The notes beneath the pieces are model-generated. The model did no database searches and was not told the DNA's origin. It worked only from the letters and a program-made list of their open reading frames with translations. Positions 52,138 to 60,359 of a stretch of 64,000 nucleotides of DNA are shown here, one piece after another. Each line of letters starts with the position of its first letter. Positions within the stretch are counted from its first letter, which is position 1. The position numbers and the translations under genes are program-made. Origin of the DNA: Pseudomonas sp. RSB 5.4 (GTDB lineage: Bacteria; Pseudomonadota; Gammaproteobacteria; Pseudomonadales; Pseudomonadaceae). The DNA lies in the NCBI RefSeq assembly GCF_037126175.1, contig NZ_CP146986.1, positions 3,686,501 through 3,750,500 of the forward strand, given 5' to 3'.

Positions 52138-53124
52138 CTAGAGCGGGCTGACGAAACGGTTGTCGACCAGCTCGTCGTGGCTGACGTTGTAGGGTTTGCC
52201 TTGCAGTTCGCTGGCGGTCTCGTTGGCGAGTTTGATCAACGCGGCGCTGTCACCCGGTTTGCCCGGCGAGCCGAGAAGTTTTTCGCTCATGGCCTGATCG
52301 TAGAAACGCACACCTTTGGCGGCAGCGGCCAGTTCCTTCGGATCAGAAAGATAACCGCCGACGCCTTTGGCCATGATCGCGTAGGCCTCGTCCGGGTGTT
52401 CCTGGGTGTACTTGACCGCCTTGTACAAACCGGCGACCAGCGCCTTGACGTCCTGCGGCTGTTTTTCGATGACGCTGCAATTGAGCGCCACCACATCGAC
52501 GATCACACCCGGCGTGCTGCTGCTGTCGATCAGCACCTTGCCCTGCTGCTTGTCGCGGACCATCGACAGGTGCGGCTCCCAGGTCACGGCGGCTGGCACG
52601 CGACCGGCGATGAACGCGGTGGCGGCATCGTCGGCCGTCATGTTCTGCACGGTGATGTCGCTCATTTTCATGCCATTCTTTTTCAGCAGGTACGACAGCC
52701 AGAACTGCGACGTCGAACCTTCGTTGACGGCCACCGCCTGGCCCTTGAGCTCTTGCAACGACTTCACGTCCTTGCCGACCAGCACGCCGTCACCACCATG
52801 GCTGTCATCCAGCGCCGCCACAGCCTTGAAGCAGAACTGCGGACGGTACTTGAGCACTTCGTCGATGGTCGAGGCCGAGCCGGACAGTTGCCCGGAGGCC
52901 TGGGCGGCCATGTACATCGAAGCTTCCTCAACCACCGGCAATTCGACAGTCAGACCGTTTTCCTTGAAGTAGCCCAGGTCCTGAGCCAGGTACAGCGTGC
53001 CGTAGCCGACCCAGGTGGTATGGCCGATGGACAGGGTGCCGGCCTGGGCGCCAGTCGCGACCGTGGCGGCCAGGGCGGTGATTGCCAGAGGATGGGTGAG
53101 ACGGATACACAAGGACTTGATCAT
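52138..53124 (-). CDS. ABC transporter substrate-binding protein (NMT1/SsuA-like)
   Basis: A 328-residue periplasmic binding protein. Signal peptide about residues 1-27 (PLAITALAATVATGAQAG). The mature start LSIGHTTWVGYGTLYLAQDLG and PVVEEASMYMAAQASGQL are typical of the NMT1/SsuA fold. The longer frame upstream is not used: ATG 53124 has GGGAG 7 bp before it. Ligand unknown. About 175 bp upstream lies a LysR-type box shared with the aldehyde dehydrogenase promoter, so uptake may be co-induced with that enzyme. Confidence 0.89.
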   Translation of the reverse strand: MIKSLCIRLTHPLAITALAATVATGAQAGTLSIGHTTWVGYGTLYLAQDLGYFKENGLTVELPVVEEASMYMAAQASGQLSGSASTIDEVLKYRPQFCFKAVAALDDSHGGDGVLVGKDVKSLQELKGQAVAVNEGSTSQFWLSYLLKKNGMKMSDITVQNMTADDAATAFIAGRVPAAVTWEPHLSMVRDKQQGKVLIDSSSTPGVIVDVVALNCSVIEKQPQDVKALVAGLYKAVKYTQEHPDEAYAIMAKGVGGYLSDPKELAAAAKGVRFYDQAMSEKLLGSPGKPGDSAALIKLANETASELQGKPYNVSHDELVDNRFVSPL

Positions 53125-53276
53125 GGAGCACTCCCGACGCTGTTGATTTAGTTTTGTCATGGGCAGTACGGCCGGCCCCGATGAGGTGAATTCACGCTGC
53201 GGTCTCTGCTGGACTCTGGCGGGAAACACCGGGCTGGCAAGATCGATGGTGGCCCATGTGCGGGCTGAGGAAAATC

Positions 53277-53294
53277 AGGAAATTGTTGGCTGCA
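53277..53294. promoter_or_regulatory. 18-bp promoter motif shared with quiC
   Basis: AGGAAATTGTTGGCTGCA, 17 of 18 bases identical to 27937-27954. It overlaps the start of the LysR-type box below. The rest of the 378-bp gap 53125-53502 holds that box and a class D repeat. Confidence 0.45.
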
Positions 53295-53314
53295 AATGAT
53301 GAAAAAACTGCTTA
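53292..53314. promoter_or_regulatory. candidate LysR box 1 (ABC operon)
   Basis: GCAAATG-ATGAAAAAACTGCTTA; the core ATGAAAAAACTGCTyA recurs at 55080-55095, and GCA lies at the same distance before it. Outer elements GCAa-N12-CTGC fit the size of LysR sites. Confidence 0.55.
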
Positions 53315-53396
53315 GGGTGCACCGTGAAAGCGCGGGATTGGCGAAGATGCTCACGGTCGGTGCAAGCCAGGAATTTTTACTGCCTGGGAGAATGCA

Positions 53397-53490
53397 ATCG
53401 CTGGCAAGCCAGCGCCCACAGTAATCGTTGGTGTACCCGGAATGGGTGAACACCACAAAAACCTGTGGGAGCTGGCTTGCCAGCGATAGG
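53397..53490. repeat. paired REP element, class D
   Basis: Arms ATCGCTGGCAAGCCAGCGCC and GAGCTGGCTTGCCAGCGAT enclose a smaller GGTGTACCCGG/GGGTGAACACC fold. A distinct type in this window, seen once. Confidence 0.75.
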
Positions 53491-53502
53491 GTCTACGCGG
53501 TA

Positions 53503-54993
53503 TCAGCGCAACTGAAACCAGGTGGTTTTCAACTGGGTGTATTTGTCGAACGAGTGCAGCGACAGATCGCGACCGAACCCCGATTGCTTGCCACCGCCAA
53601 ACGGCACCGTCACGTCGAGGGCATCGACTGTGTTGACCGATACCGTACCCGCCCGCAGTCGTCGCGCCACGCGGTGTGCGCGATGCAGATCATCGGTCCA
53701 CAGTGACGCCGCCAGCCCATATACGCTGTCGTTGGCCAGGCGCACCGCCTCGTCTTCATTGTCGAACGGCATTACCACCAGCACCGGGCCGAACACCTCT
53801 TCGCGAAACAACGGCATATCGGCACTGACGCCGGTGAAAATCGTCGGTTCGATGAAGTTGTCCGAGCCATTGAAGCGCTGCTGCTGACCACCACACACCA
53901 GGGTCGCACCCGCCTGCTCGGCACCGCGAATGGCGCGCAGGATGCTCGCCGTCTGCCGCTGATCGACGATCGCTCCGGCACGGCTTTGCGGGTCGAGCGG
54001 ATCACCCGGCAGCCAGCGCTCAGCCTGGGCTTTCAGGCGTTCGACAAACTCATCATGAATCGAACGCTCGACCAGCAACCGCGAGTTCGCCGAGCACACT
54101 TCGCCCTGATTGAAGAAGATCCCGAACGCGGCTTTTTCCGCCGCCAGATCCAGATCGCGACAGTCCGCGAACACCAGATTGGCACTTTTGCCGCCGCACT
54201 CCAGCCACACCTGTTTGAGGTTGGATTGCGCCGAGTACTGCATGAAATACTTGCCGACCTGCGTTGAACCGGTGAACACCAGGCAATCGACATCCGCGTG
54301 CAGGCCCAAGGCTTTGCCGGTCTGCTCACCCAGCCCCGGCAACACGTTGAGCACGCCCGGCGGCAGGCCCGCTTCCAGCGCCAGCTCGGCCAGACGCAAC
54401 GCGGAAAACGGTGATTGCTCGGCCGGTTTGAGGATCACTGAGTTACCCGCCGCCAGCGCTGGCGCGAGCTTCCACGCGGCCATGTCCAACGGAAAATTCC
54501 ACGGCACCACGGCCGCCACCACGCCCAGCGCTTCACGGGTGATGGTCGCCAGCACATTGGCGGCGCCGGGGGCGATCTGGTCGTAGAGTTTGTCGATACT
54601 TTCGGCGTACCAGCGAAACACCCCGGCGGCGCCCGGCACATCAATGTTGTAAGCGTCCATCACCGGTTTGCCCATGTTCAGCGAGTCGAGCAGGGCCAGT
54701 TCTTCGCGATGCTCCATCAGCAGGTCGGCCAGACGCAGCAGCACCCGTTTGCGCTCGGCGGGCGGGCGTTGCGCCCAGGTGCCGGCCTCGAACACTTGTC
54801 GCGCATTAGCCACCGCCGCGTCGACATCGTCCTCGCCACACGCGGCGACATTGGCCAACACCTGGCCGGTAGCGGGATTGATCGCGGCGAAGGTCTGCCC
54901 CGATTGCGCAGCGCAATGTTGGCCATTGATTACGGCTCGATCGGGAAACTTCAAGGCAACGGCCTGGCGCTGCCACTCTGCAAGTTCGAACAC
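53503..54993 (-). CDS. NAD(P)-dependent aldehyde dehydrogenase (PuuC/KauB-like)
   Basis: A 496-residue enzyme oxidising an aldehyde to a carboxylic acid. Key sites: VVPWNFPLDMAAWKLAPAL (Asn), KPAEQSPFSAL, FTGSTQVGKYF, LECGGKS (general-base Glu) and FFNQGEVCSANSR (nucleophilic Cys). The closest pattern is gamma-glutamyl-aminobutyraldehyde or aminoaldehyde dehydrogenase of polyamine catabolism. The GTG at 54993 is chosen because AAGGAG lies 8 bp upstream. It diverges from a LysR gene and shares a LysR box with the ABC operon downstream. Confidence 0.9.
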   Translation of the reverse strand: MFELAEWQRQAVALKFPDRAVINGQHCAAQSGQTFAAINPATGQVLANVAACGEDDVDAAVANARQVFEAGTWAQRPPAERKRVLLRLADLLMEHREELALLDSLNMGKPVMDAYNIDVPGAAGVFRWYAESIDKLYDQIAPGAANVLATITREALGVVAAVVPWNFPLDMAAWKLAPALAAGNSVILKPAEQSPFSALRLAELALEAGLPPGVLNVLPGLGEQTGKALGLHADVDCLVFTGSTQVGKYFMQYSAQSNLKQVWLECGGKSANLVFADCRDLDLAAEKAAFGIFFNQGEVCSANSRLLVERSIHDEFVERLKAQAERWLPGDPLDPQSRAGAIVDQRQTASILRAIRGAEQAGATLVCGGQQQRFNGSDNFIEPTIFTGVSADMPLFREEVFGPVLVVMPFDNEDEAVRLANDSVYGLAASLWTDDLHRAHRVARRLRAGTVSVNTVDALDVTVPFGGGKQSGFGRDLSLHSFDKYTQLKTTWFQLR

Positions 54994-55072
54994 GTCGAAT
55001 GCTCCTTGGACGTTATTGTGCAGTCGATGGTGGCGCAGGCCCGGACGGGCGAAAATTAGTAAAAATGTCTTC

Positions 55073-55095
55073 GCAGACAATGAAAAAACTGCTCA
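55073..55095. promoter_or_regulatory. candidate LysR box 2 (aldehyde dehydrogenase/lysR gap)
   Basis: GCAG-N12-CTGC with the inner core ATGAAAAAACTGCTCA, 15 of 16 bases identical to 53299-53314. It lies 80 bp from the dehydrogenase start and 121 bp from the LysR start, a usual place for autoregulation and activation. Confidence 0.6.
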
Positions 55096-55215
55096 ATCGG
55101 TTTCCCCAAAACCGCTGTGGATGACTAAGGTTCAAGGATAAAAACAACGTCGCGCAGCGGACGCGGCGGCGCACAAATTGCTTGGAAGTCGAGTCCGCTC
55201 GTCCTGAGGTTTGCC

Positions 55216-56133
55216 GTGGCCGCCTACAATTTGCGTCAGCTCAAATACTTCATCACTACAGTCGAATGCGGCAGCGTTGCCGAAGCCTCGCGCAAGCTGT
55301 ACATCGCGCAACCGGCGATCTCTACGGCGATCAAGGGTCTGGAAGACAGCTTCGCCGTGCAACTGCTGATTCGCCATCACGCCCAGGGCGTGTCCCTGAC
55401 GCCCAGCGGGGCACGGTTTTTTCGCAAGGCGCAGGAGCTGTTGCGCATGGCCCGGGAGTTCGAGCAGAACGCCCTCGCCGACAACGACATCGTCGCCGGG
55501 CAGATCGACATCGGCTGCTTCGAAACCGTCGCCCCGCTGTACCTGCCGCAATTGATTGCCGGGTTTTCCGCGCTGTATCCGGGAGTGAAAATCCGCATCC
55601 GCGACGGCGAGCAGCAGGAACTGGTGCAAGGCCTGACCTCGGGTACGTTCGATCTGGTGATCCTCTACGAACACGAACTGGATGCCACCATCCAGACCGA
55701 ACCGCTGATGCCGGCACAACGGCCGTATGCGCTGCTGTCGGCCGATCATCGCTTCGCCGAGTACAAGCAAGTATCGCTGCGCGATCTGTACCTGGAGCCG
55801 ATGATTCTGCTCGACGTGCAGCCGAGCCGAACCTACTTCGTCAGTCTTTTCGAAGAACTTGGCCTGACCCCGCGCATCGAGTTCAGCTCGCCTTCGATCG
55901 AGATGGTGCGCGGCATGGTCGGCCAGGGTTTTGGCTTCTCGGTGCTGGTGACGAAGCCGCACTCGGAGTGCACCTATGACGGCAAGAAAGTAGTGTGCGT
56001 CGACATTGTCGAAGATGTCACCGGTTCAGGCCTGGTTGCCGCGTGGCTCAAACGCGGGCAACTGACCAAACCGGCGCAGTTGTTCGCCGATTATTGCCGG
56101 GAACAACTGACGGGCAAGGCTACGATCTTTTGA
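55216..56133 (+). CDS. LysR-family transcriptional regulator
   Basis: A 305-residue regulator with an N-terminal HTH (LRQLKYFITTVECGSVAEAS, about residues 6-25, then AQPAISTAIKGLE) and a periplasmic-binding-like effector domain (GQIDIGCFETVAPLYLPQLI; MVGQGFGFSVLVTKP). GTG start at 55216, with a moderate GAGG 8-9 bp upstream. It likely controls the divergent aldehyde dehydrogenase and, through a repeated box, the ABC transporter. Its stop lies 3 bp from the hrpB stop. Confidence 0.9.
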   Translation: MAAYNLRQLKYFITTVECGSVAEASRKLYIAQPAISTAIKGLEDSFAVQLLIRHHAQGVSLTPSGARFFRKAQELLRMAREFEQNALADNDIVAGQIDIGCFETVAPLYLPQLIAGFSALYPGVKIRIRDGEQQELVQGLTSGTFDLVILYEHELDATIQTEPLMPAQRPYALLSADHRFAEYKQVSLRDLYLEPMILLDVQPSRTYFVSLFEELGLTPRIEFSSPSIEMVRGMVGQGFGFSVLVTKPHSECTYDGKKVVCVDIVEDVTGSGLVAAWLKRGQLTKPAQLFADYCREQLTGKATIF

Positions 56134-56136
56134 TCT

Positions 56137-58656
56137 TCAGGTGCCGCGGGGCTTGGCCCGCGCCGTGGCCTCGGCCACCAACGGATCGTCCGGCCAATAA
56201 TGCTTCGGATACCGCCCCTTCAGATCCTTCTTCACCTCGGCATAGGTGCTGCGCCAGAAGTTGGCCAGATCCTGCGTCACCTGCACCGGCCGGCGCGCCG
56301 GGGACAACAGGTGCAGCTTGACCACTTGCCGGCCGCCGGCAATTCGCGGCGTCTCGGCGAGGCCGAACAGCTCCTGCAAACGCACCGCGAGAATCGGTGG
56401 CTGTTCGCTGTAATCCAGACGAATCGATGACCCCGACGGCACGCTGATGTGATGCGGCGCCAGCTCATCAAGCTTCTGCGGCAACGGCCACGGCAGCAGA
56501 TTGCGGACGATGCTCGACAGGTCAAGATTGGCGAAATGGCTGAGCCGCGAGACCTTGCCCAGGTAAGGCATTAACCAATGCTCGAGAGTTTTCAGCAACG
56601 TTGCATCGCTGACATCCGGCCACTGACTGTCATCCTGCGTAGTCAGATCCAATTGCCGTAACAGGGCAACCCGCGCCTGCCACTGGCGCAGTTCCGGCGT
56701 CCACGGCAACAACTCCAGCCCCTTGCGCCGCACCAGATTGACCAGCGCCTGACTGCGCGCCGCTTCGTCGAGACCGGTCAACGGTTCGCGGCTGAGGATC
56801 AGTTCGCCGACCTTGCGCTGACGCTCGGCGCGCAGCACGCCTTCGCGCTCGTCCCAGTCCAGTTGATCGACGACGTGCACTTGCTCGGCGAGCACCGAAT
56901 CGAACAGCGCCGGATCGAAATCCGCCGCCAGGTAAATCCGTTCCTCACGCTGACCCTGACGGCTGCCGAGGTCGGCGATGACAATCCACGCTTCCTTCAT
57001 CAGGCTGTCGGCTTCGGCGAACAGCGCAGCGCGACCATTGGCCAGACGATATTCAGCGCCACCGGCACGCCGCTGCTGGGCAACACGATCCGGGTAGGCC
57101 AGCGCCAGCAACGCTCCGAGCCAGCGTGGGTGATCGGGATCGCTGACCGGCTCGCTGGCCTTGCCGCGCAGGTAACCCCGATATTGCCGCGCCAGTTGCC
57201 GCGCACGTTGCACACCACCCTGTGCACCGCGTGCCGCGCGTTCTTCGCCGGAGAGCAGCACCAGGCGGCTGTGCAGATCGGCACCGGCACCGCGCAAAAT
57301 ATCGCGCTCGCCGAGCAGTGCCGCGACGTCGCACGCCATGTGCGCCAGCCCCAGCGCCTGACCGCGCAGCAACAGATGGGCGATGCGCGGATGCGCCGGC
57401 AACTCGGCCATGGCCTGACCGTGCGCGGTCAGCGCCTCGCCTTCAAGTGCGCCCAGGCGCTGCAACAAATCCTGCGCCTGTGCATAGGCCGCTGCCGGCG
57501 GCACATCGAGCCAGACCAGTTCGCCCGGGATCACGCCCCAGCGTCCGAGTTGCAGCGCCAGGCTCGCCAGATCCGCCGACAGAATTTCCGCACTGCCGTA
57601 AGCGGCGAGTTGCTCGTGCTGATCCTGCGACCATAAGCGGTAACACACACCCGGCTCCAGACGCCCAGCCCGACCCGCACGCTGGGTGGCGCTGGCCCGG
57701 GAAATGCGCTGCGTATCGAGGCGGGTCATGCCGCTGCCCGGGTCGAAGCGCGGCACCCGCGCCAGCCCGGCGTCGATCACCACGCGCACGCCGTTGATGG
57801 TCAGGCTGGTTTCGGCAATGTTGGTCGCCAGCACCACTTTGCGCTGGCCGGTCGGCGCCGGGTCGATGGCAGCGCGCTGGGCATTCAGATCCAGTTCGCC
57901 GTGCAACGGGCAGAGCAATACGTCTTCACGCTCGCCGATGGCATCGCTCAGTTGCTGATGCACGCGACGGATTTCCGCCTGCCCCGGAAGGAACACCAGC
58001 AAGCTGCCGCTTTCATCGTGCAGGGCTTCAAGTACGGTCTGGGTCACGCGCTGGTCGATGTATTCGCCGGGCTGGAACGGCCGGCCCCAGCGCATCGTCA
58101 CCGGGTACATGCGCCCTTCGCTGCGCAGGATCGGCGCGTCATCCAGCAACCCGGCCAGACGCTCGCCTTCCAGCGTGGCGGACATCAGCAGAATCTTCAG
58201 CGGCTGTTCAGCGCGGAACAGTTCACGACCGTTCAAACTCAGGGCCAAGGCCAGATCGGCATCGAGGCTGCGTTCGTGGAATTCGTCGAAGATCAGCAGA
58301 CCGACGCCTTCCAGCGCCGGATCATCCTGCAGACGCCGGGTGAGGATGCCTTCGGTGACCACTTCGATACGGGTGTTGGGGCCGACCTTGCTGTCGAGGC
58401 GGATGCGATAGCCGACGGTTTCGCCAACCTTCTCACCCAGTTCGCTGGCCAGACGTTCTGCGGCTGCACGCGCGGCGAGACGGCGCGGTTCGAGCATCAG
58501 AATGGTCTGCCCGGCCAGCCACGCTTCATCGAGCAAGGCCAGGGGCACGCGGGTGGTTTTACCGGCGCCGGGCGGTGCTTCGAGCACGGCTTCGTGGCGT
58601 GTCGCCAAGGCTTCACGCAGGGCGGGTAAAACTTCATCGATCGGCAAAGAAATCAT
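56137..58656 (-). CDS. hrpB: ATP-dependent helicase HrpB (DEAH family)
   Basis: An 839-residue helicase. PPGAGKTTRVPLALL (Walker A, about residues 30-44), FDEFHERSLDADLAL (DEFH motif II), SATLEGERL (III), VLATNIAETSLTINGV (V) and QRAGRAGRLEPG (VI) are clear. A C-terminal HrpB domain ends PKHYWPDDP. The substrate is unknown; it is distinct from type III secretion HrpB. GGGGAG precedes ATG 58656 and overlaps the edge of the inverted-repeat element next to it. Confidence 0.93.
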   Translation of the reverse strand: MISLPIDEVLPALREALATRHEAVLEAPPGAGKTTRVPLALLDEAWLAGQTILMLEPRRLAARAAAERLASELGEKVGETVGYRIRLDSKVGPNTRIEVVTEGILTRRLQDDPALEGVGLLIFDEFHERSLDADLALALSLNGRELFRAEQPLKILLMSATLEGERLAGLLDDAPILRSEGRMYPVTMRWGRPFQPGEYIDQRVTQTVLEALHDESGSLLVFLPGQAEIRRVHQQLSDAIGEREDVLLCPLHGELDLNAQRAAIDPAPTGQRKVVLATNIAETSLTINGVRVVIDAGLARVPRFDPGSGMTRLDTQRISRASATQRAGRAGRLEPGVCYRLWSQDQHEQLAAYGSAEILSADLASLALQLGRWGVIPGELVWLDVPPAAAYAQAQDLLQRLGALEGEALTAHGQAMAELPAHPRIAHLLLRGQALGLAHMACDVAALLGERDILRGAGADLHSRLVLLSGEERAARGAQGGVQRARQLARQYRGYLRGKASEPVSDPDHPRWLGALLALAYPDRVAQQRRAGGAEYRLANGRAALFAEADSLMKEAWIVIADLGSRQGQREERIYLAADFDPALFDSVLAEQVHVVDQLDWDEREGVLRAERQRKVGELILSREPLTGLDEAARSQALVNLVRRKGLELLPWTPELRQWQARVALLRQLDLTTQDDSQWPDVSDATLLKTLEHWLMPYLGKVSRLSHFANLDLSSIVRNLLPWPLPQKLDELAPHHISVPSGSSIRLDYSEQPPILAVRLQELFGLAETPRIAGGRQVVKLHLLSPARRPVQVTQDLANFWRSTYAEVKKDLKGRYPKHYWPDDPLVAEATARAKPRGT

Positions 58657-58666
58657 GCTGGCTCCC

Positions 58667-58924
58667 CAGGGCGTGCCCACAGTAAATTGCGAGTCGCGTT
58701 AAAGCTGTGAGCGTGCCAGGCAAGGCGCGGGACGCAGGTAAGGGTCGTTTCCTTGCCAAGTTCCGCAACGCAGCATGGCGCGCTCACAGCTTTAGCCCGG
58801 AGGGCCGAACCCCGCCAGGATTCATCAACCTTCACGCGGTGTCGATCTGGAGAAAACAACTTCAATCCTCAACATATTTCAGTAGGGGTGAGACGAGGCC
58901 GCAATTTACTGTGGGCGCGCCCTG
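58667..58924. mobile_element. 258-bp element with 25-bp terminal inverted repeats (MITE-like)
   Basis: The ends (58667-58691 and 58900-58924) are inverted copies agreeing at 24 of 25 bases; each begins CAGGGCGyGCCCACAGTAAA when read inward. Inside, TAAAGCTGTGAGCG (58700-58713) pairs with CGCTCACAGCTTTA (58781-58794) as a nested 14-bp inverted repeat. No open frame inside looks like a gene and I see no clear target-site duplication. It fills most of the 365-bp gap between hrpB and the lipoprotein gene. It could be a non-autonomous transposon or a large structured repeat. Confidence 0.6.
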
Positions 58925-59021
58925 CCGAGGGCGAGTATAACGGCGAACTGCTTGGCGTTCGTCAGGGTCTTAACTTCACACAACGACGCTTCGTTATTTG
59001 ATGATTCAGGAGACATTTCTC

Positions 59022-59441
59022 ATGCGTTCACCTTCTCGCCTGATCGGCGGTGTACTGGTCGCCACCCTGCTCACTCAACTCACCGCCTGCGGTTCGATTT
59101 TCTATCCAGACCGTCGCGGCCAGATCGACGGCAAGATCGATCCGGCAATTGCCGTGCTCGATGCCGTGGGCCTGCTGTTCTACGTGATTCCCGGGCTGAT
59201 CGCCTTTGCCGTGGACTTCACCACCGGCGCGATCTATTTCGAACCGGGCCACACCGCCCAGGTCGATCCGGCCAAGCTCAAACAGGCGGTCGGCCCGGAC
59301 GGTCAGGTCGATAACCTCAAGTTGCAGGCTATTCTCGAAACTGAGCTGGGCCGCAACCTGCCGCTGGACGATCCACGCCTGATCCAGCACAAGGGCAGCA
59401 CTCAGCAACTGGCGATGTTTGGCCTGCAACCCGCCGCATAA
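59022..59441 (+). CDS. predicted lipoprotein of unknown function
   Basis: A 139-residue lipoprotein. The lipobox LTAC lies near residues 20-23 with a signal helix before it (LIGGVLVATLLTQ). After a short polar part (SIFYPDRRGQIDGKID) comes a hydrophobic segment (VLDAVGLLFYVIPGLIAFAV) and a soluble tail. CAGGAGA precedes the ATG. It starts an operon with the cation efflux gene 10 bp downstream, which suggests an envelope function related to metals, but no domain is recognised. Confidence 0.75.
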   Translation: MRSPSRLIGGVLVATLLTQLTACGSIFYPDRRGQIDGKIDPAIAVLDAVGLLFYVIPGLIAFAVDFTTGAIYFEPGHTAQVDPAKLKQAVGPDGQVDNLKLQAILETELGRNLPLDDPRLIQHKGSTQQLAMFGLQPAA

Positions 59442-59450
59442 GGAAATCAC

Positions 59451-60359
59451 ATGACCACCAGCCCCGAACATGCCCGCCTGCTGCGGCTGGCAACCCGCGC
59501 TTCGGTGGCGGTGGCTTGCACGCTGATCATCGCCAAAGCCATCGCCTGGTGGCTGAGCGGTTCGGTGAGCATGCTCGCCGGCCTCACCGACTCGGCGCTG
59601 GATGGCGTCACCTCGCTGCTGAATCTGCTGGCGGTGCATTACGCACTGCGCCCGGCCGATGACGATCACCGTTACGGCCACGGCAAGGCCGAATCGCTGG
59701 CGGGCATGGCGCAGGCGCTGTTCATCGGTGGCAGTGCGGTGCTGATTGCGTTTCAGGCGTATGAACGCATTCAGCAACCGGAGCCGCTGGGCGCGCCGTG
59801 GCTGAGCATCGGCGTGATCGTGTTCTCACTGCTGCTGACCGCGGCGTTGCTGACGCTGCAACATCGAGTGATCAAGCAGACCGGTTCCAACGCGGTGCGC
59901 GCCGACTCGCTGCACTACCGGTCGGACATGCTGCTCAACGGCAGCATTCTGATCGCGCTGATCCTCGCCGGCATGGGCTTTCATCAACTCGATGCGTGGT
60001 TCGGCCTGGGGATTGCCGGGTACATTTTGTGGAGTGCGATCCAAATCGCCCGGGAAAGTTTTTCGGTGCTGATGGATGAAGAGCTGCCGACGGACGTCAG
60101 TCAGCACATGCTCGAACTGGCCTGCGCGGTGCCCGGTGTGTTGGGCGCGCATGACTTGCGCACACGGATCTCGGGAAACCACTGGTTTGTGCAGTTGCAT
60201 CTGGAATTGCCGGGAGAGCTGACCTTGTCAGTCGCCCACGGCATCAGCGATCAGGCGGCCGATGCGATTCACGCCGCCTACCCGCGGGCCGAAGTGCTGG
60301 TGCACGCCGACCCGCAGGAAGTGGTCAAGACCGAACGGGCACAAACCCGGATTCAGTAA
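59451..60359 (+). CDS. fieF: cation diffusion facilitator (FieF/YiiP-like)
   Basis: A 302-residue inner-membrane exporter of Zn2+, Fe2+ or Cd2+ driven by protons. The transport site is visible as two Asp in LTDSALDG (TM2) plus His and Asp in DSLHYRSDML (TM5). HRYGHGKAESLAG follows TM2, and the C-terminal cytoplasmic domain has the metal-binding HDLRTRISG and HLELPGELTL. AAGGAA precedes the ATG. The last 7 bp overlap the tail of a convergent gene. Confidence 0.92.
   Translation: MTTSPEHARLLRLATRASVAVACTLIIAKAIAWWLSGSVSMLAGLTDSALDGVTSLLNLLAVHYALRPADDDHRYGHGKAESLAGMAQALFIGGSAVLIAFQAYERIQQPEPLGAPWLSIGVIVFSLLLTAALLTLQHRVIKQTGSNAVRADSLHYRSDMLLNGSILIALILAGMGFHQLDAWFGLGIAGYILWSAIQIARESFSVLMDEELPTDVSQHMLELACAVPGVLGAHDLRTRISGNHWFVQLHLELPGELTLSVAHGISDQAADAIHAAYPRAEVLVHADPQEVVKTERAQTRIQ

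Noticed and set aside
53299..53340. ATGAAAAAACTGCT as the start of a small protein (MKKLL...)
   Set aside because: The two copies diverge right after the shared core, neither has a ribosome site, and one reads only 14 codons before a stop. A DNA-binding site explains the shared core better.
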